Source: Bacteroidota bacterium (lineage in GTDB: Bacteria > Bacteroidota > Bacteroidia > Chitinophagales > Chitinophagaceae). Taken from it: 43,404 nucleotides of DNA. A program made the position numbers and the translations under genes. Under the pieces are notes generated by a model that was not told where the DNA came from, made no database searches, and saw nothing but the letters and a program-made list of their open reading frames with translations. Shown in pieces: positions 1 through 7,974 of this stretch (its first letter is position 1; each line of letters opens with the position of its first letter). The stretch lies in contig JABDAN010000018.1 of assembly GCA_013289175.1 (NCBI GenBank), positions 1-43,404 of the forward strand, in the 5' to 3' direction.

Positions 1-381
1 ATCGGCTCTTTGCCGGAAATAGTCTTCTTCTGCCTGCTTGGCTTGCAGTTGCTGATATTCCTCGTAGGTATAGGCTGTCGGCGTCCGGTAGTATTTGTTG
101 CCGATTTTTTCTACCAGGTAATAGAGATTGGTCTTCGGGTCGTATTCAATGGAGTCATGGAGGTTGGAGGGGTTTTTCAGGTTGAACGCACTCGGATTGA
201 AGCTACTGAGCTGGTCGCCGCGCCGGTCATGGATGGGGAAATGGAGGCTATCGGCAAATACGGGGTGTTTGGTTGTATCGGGGGCATTTTGCGCAAGGAC
301 GCCAAACGGTACCAAAAAAGTAACCGTTACGGCAGCGATCCATACCGTTGTAGTGATAATCTGAAGCAGATGCCTGGTCAA
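1..381 (-). CDS. sprA: SprA-type cell-surface/T9SS translocon protein, N-terminal fragment
   Basis: The N-terminal 127 codons of a leftward gene run off the left edge. The first ~30 residues form a signal peptide (charged start, hydrophobic core, ending in VLAQ). Further on, residues resembling YDPKTNLYYLVEKIGNKYYR followed by a TYEEYQQ segment are the typical start of SprA, the very large outer-membrane protein that forms the type IX secretion translocon and is needed for gliding in Bacteroidota. Linkage to ruvA is common for sprA in this phylum. An in-frame TGA lies just upstream, so the only start that keeps the whole signal peptide is TTG at 381, preceded closely by GAGGAAG. The family identity is recognised from sequence similarity recalled from memory; the rest of the ~2,400-residue protein is outside the window. 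Confidence 0.82.
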   Translation of the reverse strand, partial: MTRHLLQIITTTVWIAAVTVTFLVPFGVLAQNAPDTTKHPVFADSLHFPIHDRRGDQLSSFNPSAFNLKNPSNLHDSIEYDPKTNLYYLVEKIGNKYYRTPTAYTYEEYQQLQAKQAEEDYFRQRAD

Positions 382-422
382 ACTTCCTCAAAAATTAGTT
401 AGGTAGAGATCCCTACGATAGG

Positions 423-1007
423 CTAAAGGATTTTTAAAGCTTGCTTTATGATGTCTTCGACTTTGTGCTGAACCGGGGCATCCTGCGCAAGCTTTTTCAA
501 AGCCTGTTCTGCCACCTGCCGGGCAATACCTAGAGACACCAGAGCATTCAACGCATCATGCTCCAATGTATTGTTTATCAATGGGGAAATATTTGAACCA
601 GAGAATTTTTTTCCGATTTTATCTTTGAGTTCCAGGATGATCCTTTCGGCCGATTTTTTCCCGATGCCTTTAATGGCTTCCAACTGCTTGGTCTGGCCCT
701 GCAGGATCGCCTGGGCCAGTTCTTCGGGTTTTAAGGCCGAGAGCATCATCCGGGCGGTGGAAGCACCCACCCCCGAGACGCTGAGTAGTTGGATAAACAT
801 CTCTTTTTCATCCTTTTCAAAGAATCCGTACAGGACCTCATCCTCCGCTTTTACCTGGTGGTAGATCTGTAAAACTCCTTTTTCCAGGGCCTGAATCTGG
901 GAAAATGTATGGAGGCTGATCTGAACTTCATAGCCCACGCCCTGCACATCTATATGGATGAGTGCCGGCGTTTTATATATAAATTCCCCGCGGAGAAAAG
1001 TTATCAT
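423..1007 (-). CDS. ruvA: Holliday junction branch migration protein RuvA
   Basis: 194 residues, full length for RuvA. The N-terminal OB-fold domain (about 1-63) starts MITFLRGEF. The middle domain carries two helix-hairpin-helix motifs, LLSVSGVGASTARMML (about 97-112) and IKGIGKKSAERI (about 113-126), which bind the four-way junction. The C-terminal domain III (about 150-194) contacts RuvB. A RuvA tetramer recognises the Holliday junction and loads RuvB helicase rings. The gene lies 41 bases upstream of the sprA fragment on the same strand and is divergent from fabH with a 63-base gap. No ruvB or ruvC is adjacent, which is usual in Bacteroidota. The identification is secure. Confidence 0.96.
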   Translation of the reverse strand: MITFLRGEFIYKTPALIHIDVQGVGYEVQISLHTFSQIQALEKGVLQIYHQVKAEDEVLYGFFEKDEKEMFIQLLSVSGVGASTARMMLSALKPEELAQAILQGQTKQLEAIKGIGKKSAERIILELKDKIGKKFSGSNISPLINNTLEHDALNALVSLGIARQVAEQALKKLAQDAPVQHKVEDIIKQALKIL

Positions 1008-1070
1008 GAGCGCGAAAATAGTATTTTTAAACGGCGTAAATATTTTATAAAAACCAACGATCTTTGTTCA

Positions 1071-2063
1071 ATGACCCAAAAGATCTCCGCCGCCATTACG
1101 GCTGTAGGCGGCTATGTTCCCGATGACATTCTTTCCAATAGTGATCTGGAGCAAATGGTGGATACCAACGATGAATGGATACGTACCCGGACGGGCATCT
1201 CCGAAAGAAGAATTCTCAAAGGCCTCCACAAGGGAACTTCTGACCTTTGCATACCGGCTATCCTTCAGATTTGTGAAAAAAGGGGCATTCTGCCCTCGGA
1301 AATCGATTGCATCATCGTGGGAACGGTCACTCCGGATATGTTTTTCCCCTCCACCGCAAACCTGGTATGTGAAAAAGTAGGCGCAGTCAACGCCTGGGGT
1401 TTTGACCTGCTGGCTGCCTGCAGCGGATTTTTGTATAGCCTGACCACCGGCGCTTCTCTGATTGAGAGTGGGCGCTACCAAAAAGTCATCGTAGTGGGTG
1501 CCGATAAAATGAGCTCCATTGTGGATTACAGCGACCGGAGCACCTGTATCATTTTCGGAGATGGCGCAGGAGCCGTCTTGCTTGAACCCAACCAGGAAGG
1601 ATTCGGTGTGTTGGACAGTATTTTGAAAAGTGACGGAAGTGGCAAAACCCACTTGCATATGAAGTCCGGCGGATCCCTTCGGCCCGCCAGCATCGAAACC
1701 GTTGCCCGCAAAGAACATTTTATTTATCAGGAAGGGCAGCCGGTCTATAAATTTGCCGTCACCCGGATGGCAGATGTGAGTGAAGAACTCCTGAAAAGAA
1801 ATCATTTGACCGGCGACGATATTGCCTATCTCGTGCCTCATCAGGCCAACAAAAGGATCATCGACGCTACTGCCAGCCGGATCGGATTGTCAGAAGAAAA
1901 AGTCATGGTCAATATTCAGCGCTATGGAAATACCACTGCCGGCACCATACCCCTTTGTCTGTCCGATTGGGAATCCCAACTGAAAAAAGGAGACCTTCTC
2001 GTACTGGCTGCTTTTGGAGGCGGGTTTACCTGGGGGGCGACCCTGGTTCGCTGGGGTTTCTAA
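1071..2063 (+). CDS. fabH: 3-oxoacyl-[ACP] synthase III (KAS III, FabH)
   Basis: 330 residues, the normal FabH length. It condenses an acyl-CoA starter with malonyl-ACP to begin type II fatty acid synthesis. The Cys-His-Asn active site is complete: Cys117 in LLAACSGFLY, His257 in VPHQANKRI and Asn287 in RYGNTTAGT. The NDEWIRTRTGI segment near residue 33 is typical of the family. The frame is open upstream to 909, but that stretch overlaps ruvA and has no family similarity, so ATG 1071 (MTQKIS) is the start. A GATCTTTG sequence at 1059-1066 resembles the Bacteroidota -7 box with one mismatch and would give an almost leaderless mRNA. No plsX or acpP is adjacent, unlike many FabH loci. Confidence 0.96.
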   Translation: MTQKISAAITAVGGYVPDDILSNSDLEQMVDTNDEWIRTRTGISERRILKGLHKGTSDLCIPAILQICEKRGILPSEIDCIIVGTVTPDMFFPSTANLVCEKVGAVNAWGFDLLAACSGFLYSLTTGASLIESGRYQKVIVVGADKMSSIVDYSDRSTCIIFGDGAGAVLLEPNQEGFGVLDSILKSDGSGKTHLHMKSGGSLRPASIETVARKEHFIYQEGQPVYKFAVTRMADVSEELLKRNHLTGDDIAYLVPHQANKRIIDATASRIGLSEEKVMVNIQRYGNTTAGTIPLCLSDWESQLKKGDLLVLAAFGGGFTWGATLVRWGF

Positions 2064-2135
2064 AGATGTTTTAAAACGGTCAACCGGGATAGGAAAAGTG
2101 CATACACCCCACCCTCATTTCTTATTGTTTTCAGC

Positions 2136-2600
2136 ATGAAAAATATGATCAGAAAGGCGACCCTCGAGGATTGTCCCCGGATGATGGAGTTAATCCGGGA
2201 GCTGGCTGCTTTTGAAAAAGCTCCGGATGAAGTAACCGTAACCCTGGATCATTTTCAGGAAACCGGATTTGGAAAAAATCCGGTATGGCAAGCACTGGTA
2301 GCACTCGATGAATTTGGAAAAATAATCGGACTGAGTCTTTGGTATATGCGTTATTCCACCTGGAAAGGACTTCGACTTTATCTGGAAGATCTCATCGTAA
2401 CAGAACAATACCGGGGAAAAGGCATCGGGAAAAAATTGTTTGATCAAACAGTGGAAGAAGCCAAACACCTAGGAGTCACTGGGATGATGTGGCAGGTACT
2501 TGACTGGAATGAACCTGCGATCCAGTTTTATAAAAAATACGGAGCTACCCTGGACGGCCAGTGGTTAAACTGTGCTCTACCTATCAAATTGGAAGCATAA
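2136..2600 (+). CDS. GNAT-family N-acetyltransferase (diamine/thialysine acetyltransferase-like)
   Basis: 154 residues with the GNAT fold. Strand beta4 leads into the acetyl-CoA loop RGKGIGKKL (about 93-101), and the C-terminal part DWNEPAIQFYKKYGA (about 123-137) is typical. The overall pattern, with an early RELAAFEKAPDEV segment and YLEDLIV before the cofactor loop, resembles the spermidine/spermine or thialysine N-acetyltransferase branch rather than ribosomal-protein acetylases, so a small amine is the likely acceptor. ATG 2136 is used; an in-frame ATG at 2145 would remove three residues. It lies 72 bases after fabH on the same strand and is convergent with fabD 24 bases later. The substrate cannot be fixed from sequence. 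Confidence 0.85.
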   Translation: MKNMIRKATLEDCPRMMELIRELAAFEKAPDEVTVTLDHFQETGFGKNPVWQALVALDEFGKIIGLSLWYMRYSTWKGLRLYLEDLIVTEQYRGKGIGKKLFDQTVEEAKHLGVTGMMWQVLDWNEPAIQFYKKYGATLDGQWLNCALPIKLEA

Positions 2601-2624
2601 AATCGAGTTCAAAACAACCTGGAT

Positions 2625-3515
2625 TTATTCGACACCTGCGGTTGCGACCGTCTTGTCGATTTTTCCCATGAGACCCTGCAATACTTTGCCTGGCCCGATC
2701 TCCGTAAAATGGTTGGCCCCGTCTCCAATCATGGCCATGACGGATTGCGTCCACCGCACTGGACCGGTGAGTTGGTCTATGAGATTTTTTTTGATTTCTT
2801 CTTTATCCATCACCGCCTTGGCGACGATATTCTGGTATACCGGACAGGATGGATTGTAAAATGTAGTCTTTTCTATGGCTGCTTTCAGTTCCTCTCTTGC
2901 CGGTTCCATCAGGGGAGAATGAAAAGCTCCGCCGACAGAAAGGATGACAGCCCGCCGTGCGCCAGCCGCTTTCATTCTTTCACAACCCAATTCAATTCCT
3001 TTCAGGGAACCGCTGATGACTACCTGTCCCGGACAATTGTAATTGGCAGGGACCAGTACTTCACCGGTCTGTGATTCTATTTCTTTGCAAATCGATTCCA
3101 CCTGGCCCTCATCCAACGCCAGCACCGCGGCCATCGTACCTGGATTGGAGATACAGGCTTTTTGCATGGCCGAAGACCGGATAATCACCAGGCGCATGCC
3201 ATCTTCAAAAGACAAGGCGCTGTTTGCTACCAGGGCGGAAAATTCCCCCAGCGAATGACCGGCAACCATTTCAGGCCGGGCATTGTCTACCGTTTTGAAT
3301 GCAATTACCGAATGCAGAAAAATCGCGGGCTGGGTAACGTTGGTTTGTTTCAGGTCGGCTTCGGATCCGTTGAACATGATGTCTGAGAGACGGAATCCCG
3401 CAATTTCATTTCCCTGTTCAAAGAGTTTTTTTGCAAAAGCACTTTTTTCATAGTGGTTCATTCCCATACCCGGAAACTGAGAACCCTGTCCAGGAAAAAT
3501 ATACGCATGCTTCAT
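2625..3515 (-). CDS. fabD: Malonyl-CoA:ACP transacylase (FabD)
   Basis: 296 residues. It moves malonyl from CoA to acyl carrier protein, supplying the extender for fatty acid synthesis. The opening YIFPGQGSQFPGMG, the nucleophile Ser88 in GHSLGEFSAL and the partner His199 in GGAFHSPLM are all present. ATG 3515 is chosen because the family begins at KHAYIFPGQG; the frame is open 12 codons further but those residues look random. The gene follows folE on the same strand after 69 bases. fabH of the same pathway is only about 560 bases away on the opposite strand. Confidence 0.95.
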   Translation of the reverse strand: MKHAYIFPGQGSQFPGMGMNHYEKSAFAKKLFEQGNEIAGFRLSDIMFNGSEADLKQTNVTQPAIFLHSVIAFKTVDNARPEMVAGHSLGEFSALVANSALSFEDGMRLVIIRSSAMQKACISNPGTMAAVLALDEGQVESICKEIESQTGEVLVPANYNCPGQVVISGSLKGIELGCERMKAAGARRAVILSVGGAFHSPLMEPAREELKAAIEKTTFYNPSCPVYQNIVAKAVMDKEEIKKNLIDQLTGPVRWTQSVMAMIGDGANHFTEIGPGKVLQGLMGKIDKTVATAGVE

Positions 3516-3584
3516 ATCCGAGGTAGAGGTTAAAAAACAAATTTGCCACAAACGACCGACTCAACAAAGAAAATCTTTTTGTTC

Positions 3585-4181
3585 CTAGCTCAGATCCGAA
3601 GAAATCAGCTTGATGAATTCGGTCCGGGTTTCATTTTTCTCAAACTGACCATAAAAGGCGGAGGTTGTTGTTACGGAATTCTGCTTCTGCACACCGCGCA
3701 TCATCATGCACAGATGGGAGGCTTCGATGACCACGGCTGCACCCAGTGGTTGAAGGGAGTCCCGGATGGCATGCAAAATCTGGGTTGTCAGTCGCTCCTG
3801 TACCTGCAACCTGCGTGCATATACGTCGACTACCCGGGCTACTTTGCTCAGGCCGGTAATCCAGCCGTTGGGTATATAGGCCACATGGGCCTTCCCGAAA
3901 AAAGGCAACATATGATGTTCGCACAGACTGTATACCTCAATATCTTTCACGATGATCATTTCGCTCATCGGCTCATGAAATTTTGCGGAATCCAGTATCG
4001 CATGTGCATCCAGTTCATAACCCTGGGTGAGAAACTGTATGGCTTTGGCTACCCGTTCGGGTGTTTTATCCAATCCTTCGCGCGTCGGGTCCTCTCCAAG
4101 GTGGGTTAGAATATTTTTATAACTCACAATGAGGGAGGCGGTTGTTTTCTCGTCGTATTGTTCAATTTTTTTATAAGCCAT
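3585..4181 (-). CDS. folE: GTP cyclohydrolase I (FolE)
   Basis: 198 residues of the homodecameric type I enzyme that turns GTP into 7,8-dihydroneopterin triphosphate, the first step to folate, tetrahydropterins and queuosine. Zinc ligands are visible as Cys87 and His90 in [10 protein letters not shown] and Cys158 in ASHLCMM. The family signatures [14 protein letters not shown] (about 31-44) and [20 protein letters not shown] are intact. It is downstream of two PTPS/QueD-type genes on the same strand, which use its product, so the three probably form one pathway unit. The 119 bases between the last PTPS stop and this start hold no other convincing gene. Confidence 0.96.
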   Translation of the reverse strand: MAYKKIEQYDEKTTASLIVSYKNILTHLGEDPTREGLDKTPERVAKAIQFLTQGYELDAHAILDSAKFHEPMSEMIIVKDIEVYSLCEHHMLPFFGKAHVAYIPNGWITGLSKVARVVDVYARRLQVQERLTTQILHAIRDSLQPLGAAVVIEASHLCMMMRGVQKQNSVTTTSAFYGQFEKNETRTEFIKLISSDLS

Positions 4182-4300
4182 TGTTCATTCTTTTGCCAGT
4201 TGATGGGCCCGAGGCCTGTATGAGGGATCGAAATATTTTTATCGTCCATTTTTTCTCCCGAAGGATGCTTCTTCACCGCAATCGCCCTAGCCCACACCCA

Positions 4301-4714
4301 TCAGGCTGGATATTCCACAAAATTCCGATCGGTCTCATAGAGACGAACCGAAAGATCCAGCGAAGGATCCAGCTGTGCTCGCAAAATATCATAAATAACC
4401 AGTACGATGTTCTCCGCTGTCGGGTTTAGAGAAGCAAATTCCTTCGTATCCAGATTGAGATTTTTATGATCGAACCGGTCGAGTACCTGGGCACGGATAA
4501 GGGAAGACAAGACAGAAAGATTGATTACATAACCAGTTTTCGGATCCGGGGTACCGGTTACTTTCACAATCAGTTCGTAATTGTGCCCGTGATAATGAGG
4601 GTTTGAACATTTTCCAAACTGCTCGAGGTTTTGTTCATCCGTCCATCCGGGCACATACAACCGATGGGCTGCATTGAAATGTTCTTTCCTGAAAATAGCG
4701 ACTTTTCTTTCCAT
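4301..4714 (-). CDS. 6-pyruvoyl-tetrahydropterin synthase / QueD family protein, copy 1
   Basis: 137 residues. Zinc ligands His17 (FNAAHRL), His42 and His44 (HYHGHNYEL) are present, as are the catalytic Cys36 (FGKCSNP), the Asp82-His83 pair (FDHKNLN), Glu101 (PTAENI) and the pterin-anchoring Glu127 (YETDRN). The family acts on dihydroneopterin triphosphate and makes either 6-pyruvoyl-tetrahydropterin or, in QueD, 6-carboxy-tetrahydropterin for queuosine. The segment CSNPHYHGHNYE is close to the animal PTPS form. It starts 6 bases after copy 2 ends, so the two are almost certainly cotranscribed and arose by tandem duplication. Which product each makes cannot be told from sequence alone. Confidence 0.88.
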   Translation of the reverse strand: MERKVAIFRKEHFNAAHRLYVPGWTDEQNLEQFGKCSNPHYHGHNYELIVKVTGTPDPKTGYVINLSVLSSLIRAQVLDRFDHKNLNLDTKEFASLNPTAENIVLVIYDILRAQLDPSLDLSVRLYETDRNFVEYPA

Positions 4715-4720
4715 AATAGT

Positions 4721-5128
4721 CTATCCGAAATATTCAACAAAAATCCGCGGGGTTTCATAGAGTTTAACCGAATGCAGCTGTACACCCGGTGGAAGCTGGC
4801 CTTCCAACTGTTTCCAAATACCGATGGCCAAATTTTCAGTGGAACACATTTGTCCTTCAAGAAATTCTACTTCCACATTGAGGTTCTTGTGATCCAGTTT
4901 TTCTGTAACCCGTTCCTTGATCAGATTGCTCAGTTTTTTCACGTCCATTAAAAATCCCGTTTCCTTGTTCGGCTTCCCCTTGATGGTCACATAGAGTTCA
5001 TAATTGTGCCCATGCCAGTTTTCGTTCGCACAGGCTCCAAAGACTGCTTCGTTTTGTTCCCGGCTCCAGGTTGGATTGAATAGTTTGTGGGCCGCATTAA
5101 AATGTTCTAACCGGGTGAGAAAGACCAT
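4721..5128 (-). CDS. 6-pyruvoyl-tetrahydropterin synthase / QueD family protein, copy 2
   Basis: 135 residues, first gene of the leftward set copy 2 - copy 1 - folE. All active-site residues are kept: His14 (FNAAHKL), Cys33 (FGACANE), His39 and His41 (WHGHNYELYV), Asp79-His80 (LDHKNLN), Glu98 (CSTENLA) and Glu125 (YETPRI). CSTENLA resembles the animal PTPS sequence at this place. It differs from its neighbour in the zinc-loop region (ANENWHGHNYE against SNPHYHGHNYE). A TACCTTTG promoter box lies 18 bases upstream. One copy may serve queuosine and the other a tetrahydropterin cofactor, which is inference. Confidence 0.88.
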   Translation of the reverse strand: MVFLTRLEHFNAAHKLFNPTWSREQNEAVFGACANENWHGHNYELYVTIKGKPNKETGFLMDVKKLSNLIKERVTEKLDHKNLNVEVEFLEGQMCSTENLAIGIWKQLEGQLPPGVQLHSVKLYETPRIFVEYFG

Positions 5129-5145
5129 CCAAATAAAAATTTTTG

Positions 5146-5153
5146 CAAAGGTA
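5146..5153 (-). promoter_or_regulatory. Bacteroidota -7 promoter box upstream of the PTPS/folE genes
   Basis: Read leftward, the bases are TACCTTTG, a perfect match to the Bacteroidota TAnnTTTG -7 element. It would place the transcription start near 5140, giving a leader of roughly 12 bases before the ATG at 5128. No clear TTG -33 element is found 19-21 bases upstream, so this is a moderate call. Confidence 0.5.
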
Positions 5154-5193
5154 ATGGTTCGGTCGGATTGGGCGGGTTTCCGGATATTTGCAC

Positions 5194-5868
5194 ATGCTCC
5201 TGCTTCTGATGTCGGCCACAGAATTTGAAATCAGCGAAACCATTGACTGGCTTGCCCATCGTTCCTTACCCCATAACGCATCAAATCCTGAATTGTTGAT
5301 CAGTGGTATGGGCCAGTTAGAGGCCGCCTACGGGTTAGGAAAAAAAATTCATGAACAGCGGCCCAACCTGGTCATCCAAGCGGGGATCGGGGGAGCTGTT
5401 TGGCCGCAGGATATGGGAAAGACATTTGCGATCCGCTCTGAAGTGCTGGCCGATCTGGGTGCACAGGAAAAAGAAGGGTTCCGCAGTCTTTTTGACCTCG
5501 GACTGGACAAAGCAGACCGCTTTCCATTCCGGAATGCCAAACTGATCAATCCTTATCTACATTTGCTGGAATGGTCCGGCCTGCCGTTCAGGGAAGGAAT
5601 CACCGTCAATGAAATCAAATCGAATGAATACGAGGGATCTCAACGAAATCAGGCGCCGTTTGTTGAGAGTATGGAAGGTGCCGCCCTACACTATGTTTGT
5701 CTGATGGAAAAAATTCCTTTTCTTCAACTCCGATCGGTTTCCAATCTAGTGGGAGACCGGGATAAAAGCCGATGGAAAATAAAAGAAGCCAGGAAGAGTC
5801 TGCATCAATCGCTGGTATTGCTGATTCAAAAAATAGAAAAAGCTGATGAAACTCTCTTTAGGATTTAG
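5194..5868 (+). CDS. mqnB: Futalosine hydrolase (MqnB)
   Basis: 224 residues of the nucleoside phosphorylase/MTAN-like fold. It removes hypoxanthine from futalosine in the alternative menaquinone pathway. Family features are the glycine-rich GMGQLEAAYGLG segment (about 40), IQAGIGGAVWP (about 65), and VESMEGAALHYVCL near residue 158 whose Glu binds the ribose. The context decides the assignment: mqnD starts inside its last codons with a 23-base overlap, implying translational coupling. ATG 5194 is preferred over the in-frame TTG two codons earlier. The gene is divergent from the PTPS operon. MTAN or another nucleosidase is the alternative, made unlikely by the mqnD linkage. Confidence 0.9.
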   Translation: MLLLLMSATEFEISETIDWLAHRSLPHNASNPELLISGMGQLEAAYGLGKKIHEQRPNLVIQAGIGGAVWPQDMGKTFAIRSEVLADLGAQEKEGFRSLFDLGLDKADRFPFRNAKLINPYLHLLEWSGLPFREGITVNEIKSNEYEGSQRNQAPFVESMEGAALHYVCLMEKIPFLQLRSVSNLVGDRDKSRWKIKEARKSLHQSLVLLIQKIEKADETLFRI

Positions 5869-6646
5869 CCCCTGTCCCAATGATACTTTTATCTTTGACG
5901 CCCTTGTCAATAAAAAAATAGATACCGGAAACTTTGAATTCGAGGTGGTACTCGAAGACGTCCAAACCCTGAACCGTTGGGCGCTGGAAGGGAAACTGGA
6001 CCTGAGTAAAATCAGTTATGGAGTTTGGCCCTTGCTTCAAAAAAATTATTCCCTCTTGGATGCCGGCGGAGCCCTGGGAAAGGGCGTTGGTCCCCTGCTG
6101 ATTTCCAAGGATCAGATCCTGCTCAAAGATATTCATCAGTTGACCGTCGCCATTCCCGGGGAACATACAACCGCCCACCTGTTGTTCACCATGGCTTTTC
6201 CACAGGTGAAGAAAAAAAAGTTTATGGTCTTTTCACAGATTGAATCTGCTGTCCTGTCGGGTGAAGTGGATTTTGGTGTCATCATTCACGAAAACCGTTT
6301 CACCTATATGCAAAGGGGTCTGGTAAAACAGATGGATTTAGGAGAATACTGGGAACAAAAAACCGGATCTCCGATTCCGCTGGGAGGCATCGTGATGCGA
6401 CATCATTTTTCCGTTGCCGATCGGGCGGAGATCGACCGGTTGATCCGGGACAGCGTGGCTTATGCCGAAGCATACTATCCCGATCTTTCAGACTATGTGG
6501 TCCGCCATTCCCAGGAAATGCAGAAATCCGTCATGCGCCAGCACATTGATCTATATGTAAATCAGTTTAGCTTATCCTTGGGAGAACAAGGTCGTCATGC
6601 GGTGAAAATACTCCTGGAGATATACGAAGAAATGCACAAAACATAA
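5846..6646 (+). CDS. mqnD: 1,4-dihydroxy-6-naphthoate synthase (MqnD)
   Basis: 266 residues of the periplasmic-binding-protein-like MqnA/MqnD fold. It converts cyclic de-hypoxanthine futalosine to 1,4-dihydroxy-6-naphthoate. The family signature LSLGFSPCPNDTFIFDAL opens the protein, followed by the typical VLEDVQTLNRWAL and KISYGVWPLL, with a conserved LGGIVMRHHF near residue 178. It overlaps mqnB by 23 bases. With mqnB it marks use of the futalosine route rather than the MenFDHCEB route. It is convergent with the photolyase gene, only 8 bases away. Confidence 0.94.
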   Translation: MKLSLGFSPCPNDTFIFDALVNKKIDTGNFEFEVVLEDVQTLNRWALEGKLDLSKISYGVWPLLQKNYSLLDAGGALGKGVGPLLISKDQILLKDIHQLTVAIPGEHTTAHLLFTMAFPQVKKKKFMVFSQIESAVLSGEVDFGVIIHENRFTYMQRGLVKQMDLGEYWEQKTGSPIPLGGIVMRHHFSVADRAEIDRLIRDSVAYAEAYYPDLSDYVVRHSQEMQKSVMRQHIDLYVNQFSLSLGEQGRHAVKILLEIYEEMHKT

Positions 6647-6654
6647 AACCCTCT

Positions 6655-7974
6655 TCACCGGTCTTTCCAAACCGCCTCCTTATAGACCCGGATGGCGCGC
6701 GCTCGAGCGAAACCGTGCTCGACAATGGGCGGAGGATAATTCAGTTCCTGAAATTCGGGCACCCACCTGGTGATATAAGAACAGTCCGGATCAAACTTTT
6801 CCCTCTGAAGCGTAGGATTAAAAATCCTAAAATATGGAGCCGCGTCGCATCCACAACCTGCGGCCCACTGCCAGCCTCCATTGTTGGAAGCGAAGTCGAA
6901 ATCCAATAGTTTTTCCGCAAAATAGGCTTCTCCCCATCGCCAGTCAATGAGCAAATGCTTCGATAAAAAACTGGCCGTTACCATTCGTACCCGGTTGTGC
7001 ATATATCCAGTCTCATTCAGCTGCCTCATTCCAGCATCTACCAGGGGATACCCGGTTTTTCCCTGGCACCAGGCGGTAAACTCACGTTCATTGTTTCTCC
7101 AAGAAATCTTTTCATAGGACTCCTTGAAAGCATGGCCCTCGCCCAGTTTTGGAAAATGCCAGAGAATCATTTGATAAAATTCTCTCCAGATGAGTTCCTC
7201 CAGGAAGGCCGGATTGAATCTGCTGGCTGTTTTCACCAGTTTGCGGACGGAAATCGTCCCGAAACGCAGGTGAATGCCGAGGTGTGAGGTCGCGTCCTTA
7301 CCTGGAAAATCTCTTACTTCTGCATATCGTTTGATCAAGCTTTCCTGGATTTCGGCAGAGGGGAAACGATGACCAGAAAATGTAAACCCTATATCCATGG
7401 GGTCAGGTAAAGGAGATCGATCCCGGATAAGGAAATTTGAAAAATATTTATCCGTCGGAAAAGACTGAAGAAAATAACTGTCTTCTTGCAATTTCGTTTT
7501 CCATGCACGGCTATAGGGAGTAAACACCGTGTAGGGACCACCGTCCTTCTTTAAGATTTCCTCTTTCGAAAAAATAACCTGATCCTTATAAACTTTCAAT
7601 CCTGCACCCCATGTTTGAAGCATTTCTTCAATTTCCCGATCCCTTTGTCGGGCTGTGGGTTCATAATCTTCATTGATAAAAACCTCTCCAATCTGATATT
7701 TCTTTAAGAGGCCGGCGAAAATTTCTTTGGGATATCCGTAGTAAACATCCAAGGCAGTATTTAGGCCATGCAGTATTTCAGCTATTGACCGAACTTTTTC
7801 AAATATGAATTCTACCCTCGCATCTGATTTATCATCCAACAGGTCCAGGATCGTTCGGTCAAATATGAAAACGGGCAGTATGGGTAGCGATGATTTCAGC
7901 GCGTGATACAAAGCAGCGTTGTCATCCAGTCGCAGATCCCGTCGAAACCAGAAAATGTTCACCGAAGTTTTCAT
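6655..7974 (-). CDS. phr: Deoxyribodipyrimidine photolyase, class I
   Basis: 439 residues. The N-terminal alpha/beta antenna domain (about 1-130) starts with the classic IFWFRRDLRLDDN. The C-terminal helical FAD domain (about 200-430) contains WREFYQMILW with Glu265, the position of the lesion-contacting Glu of class I CPD photolyases, and NNGGWQW with PYFRIFNP (about 364-387). Tryptophans at 345, 347, 368 and 370 could serve the photoreduction chain. The segment just before PYFRIFNP reads AAGCGCDAA, with two Cys where Ser/Thr are more usual. Repair of UV-induced cyclobutane dimers is expected; a cryptochrome role cannot be excluded. The start codon overlaps the end of the aminotransferase gene by 4 bases. 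Confidence 0.93.
   Translation of the reverse strand: MKTSVNIFWFRRDLRLDDNAALYHALKSSLPILPVFIFDRTILDLLDDKSDARVEFIFEKVRSIAEILHGLNTALDVYYGYPKEIFAGLLKKYQIGEVFINEDYEPTARQRDREIEEMLQTWGAGLKVYKDQVIFSKEEILKKDGGPYTVFTPYSRAWKTKLQEDSYFLQSFPTDKYFSNFLIRDRSPLPDPMDIGFTFSGHRFPSAEIQESLIKRYAEVRDFPGKDATSHLGIHLRFGTISVRKLVKTASRFNPAFLEELIWREFYQMILWHFPKLGEGHAFKESYEKISWRNNEREFTAWCQGKTGYPLVDAGMRQLNETGYMHNRVRMVTASFLSKHLLIDWRWGEAYFAEKLLDFDFASNNGGWQWAAGCGCDAAPYFRIFNPTLQREKFDPDCSYITRWVPEFQELNYPPPIVEHGFARARAIRVYKEAVWKDR

Noticed and set aside
1068-1841. Long open frame antisense to fabH
   Set aside because: It is a codon-shadow of fabH, with no recognisable domain, while fabH has a complete active site.
3543-4109. Rightward open frame opposite folE
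   Set aside because: It is a shadow frame of folE, whose zinc ligands and family signatures are intact.
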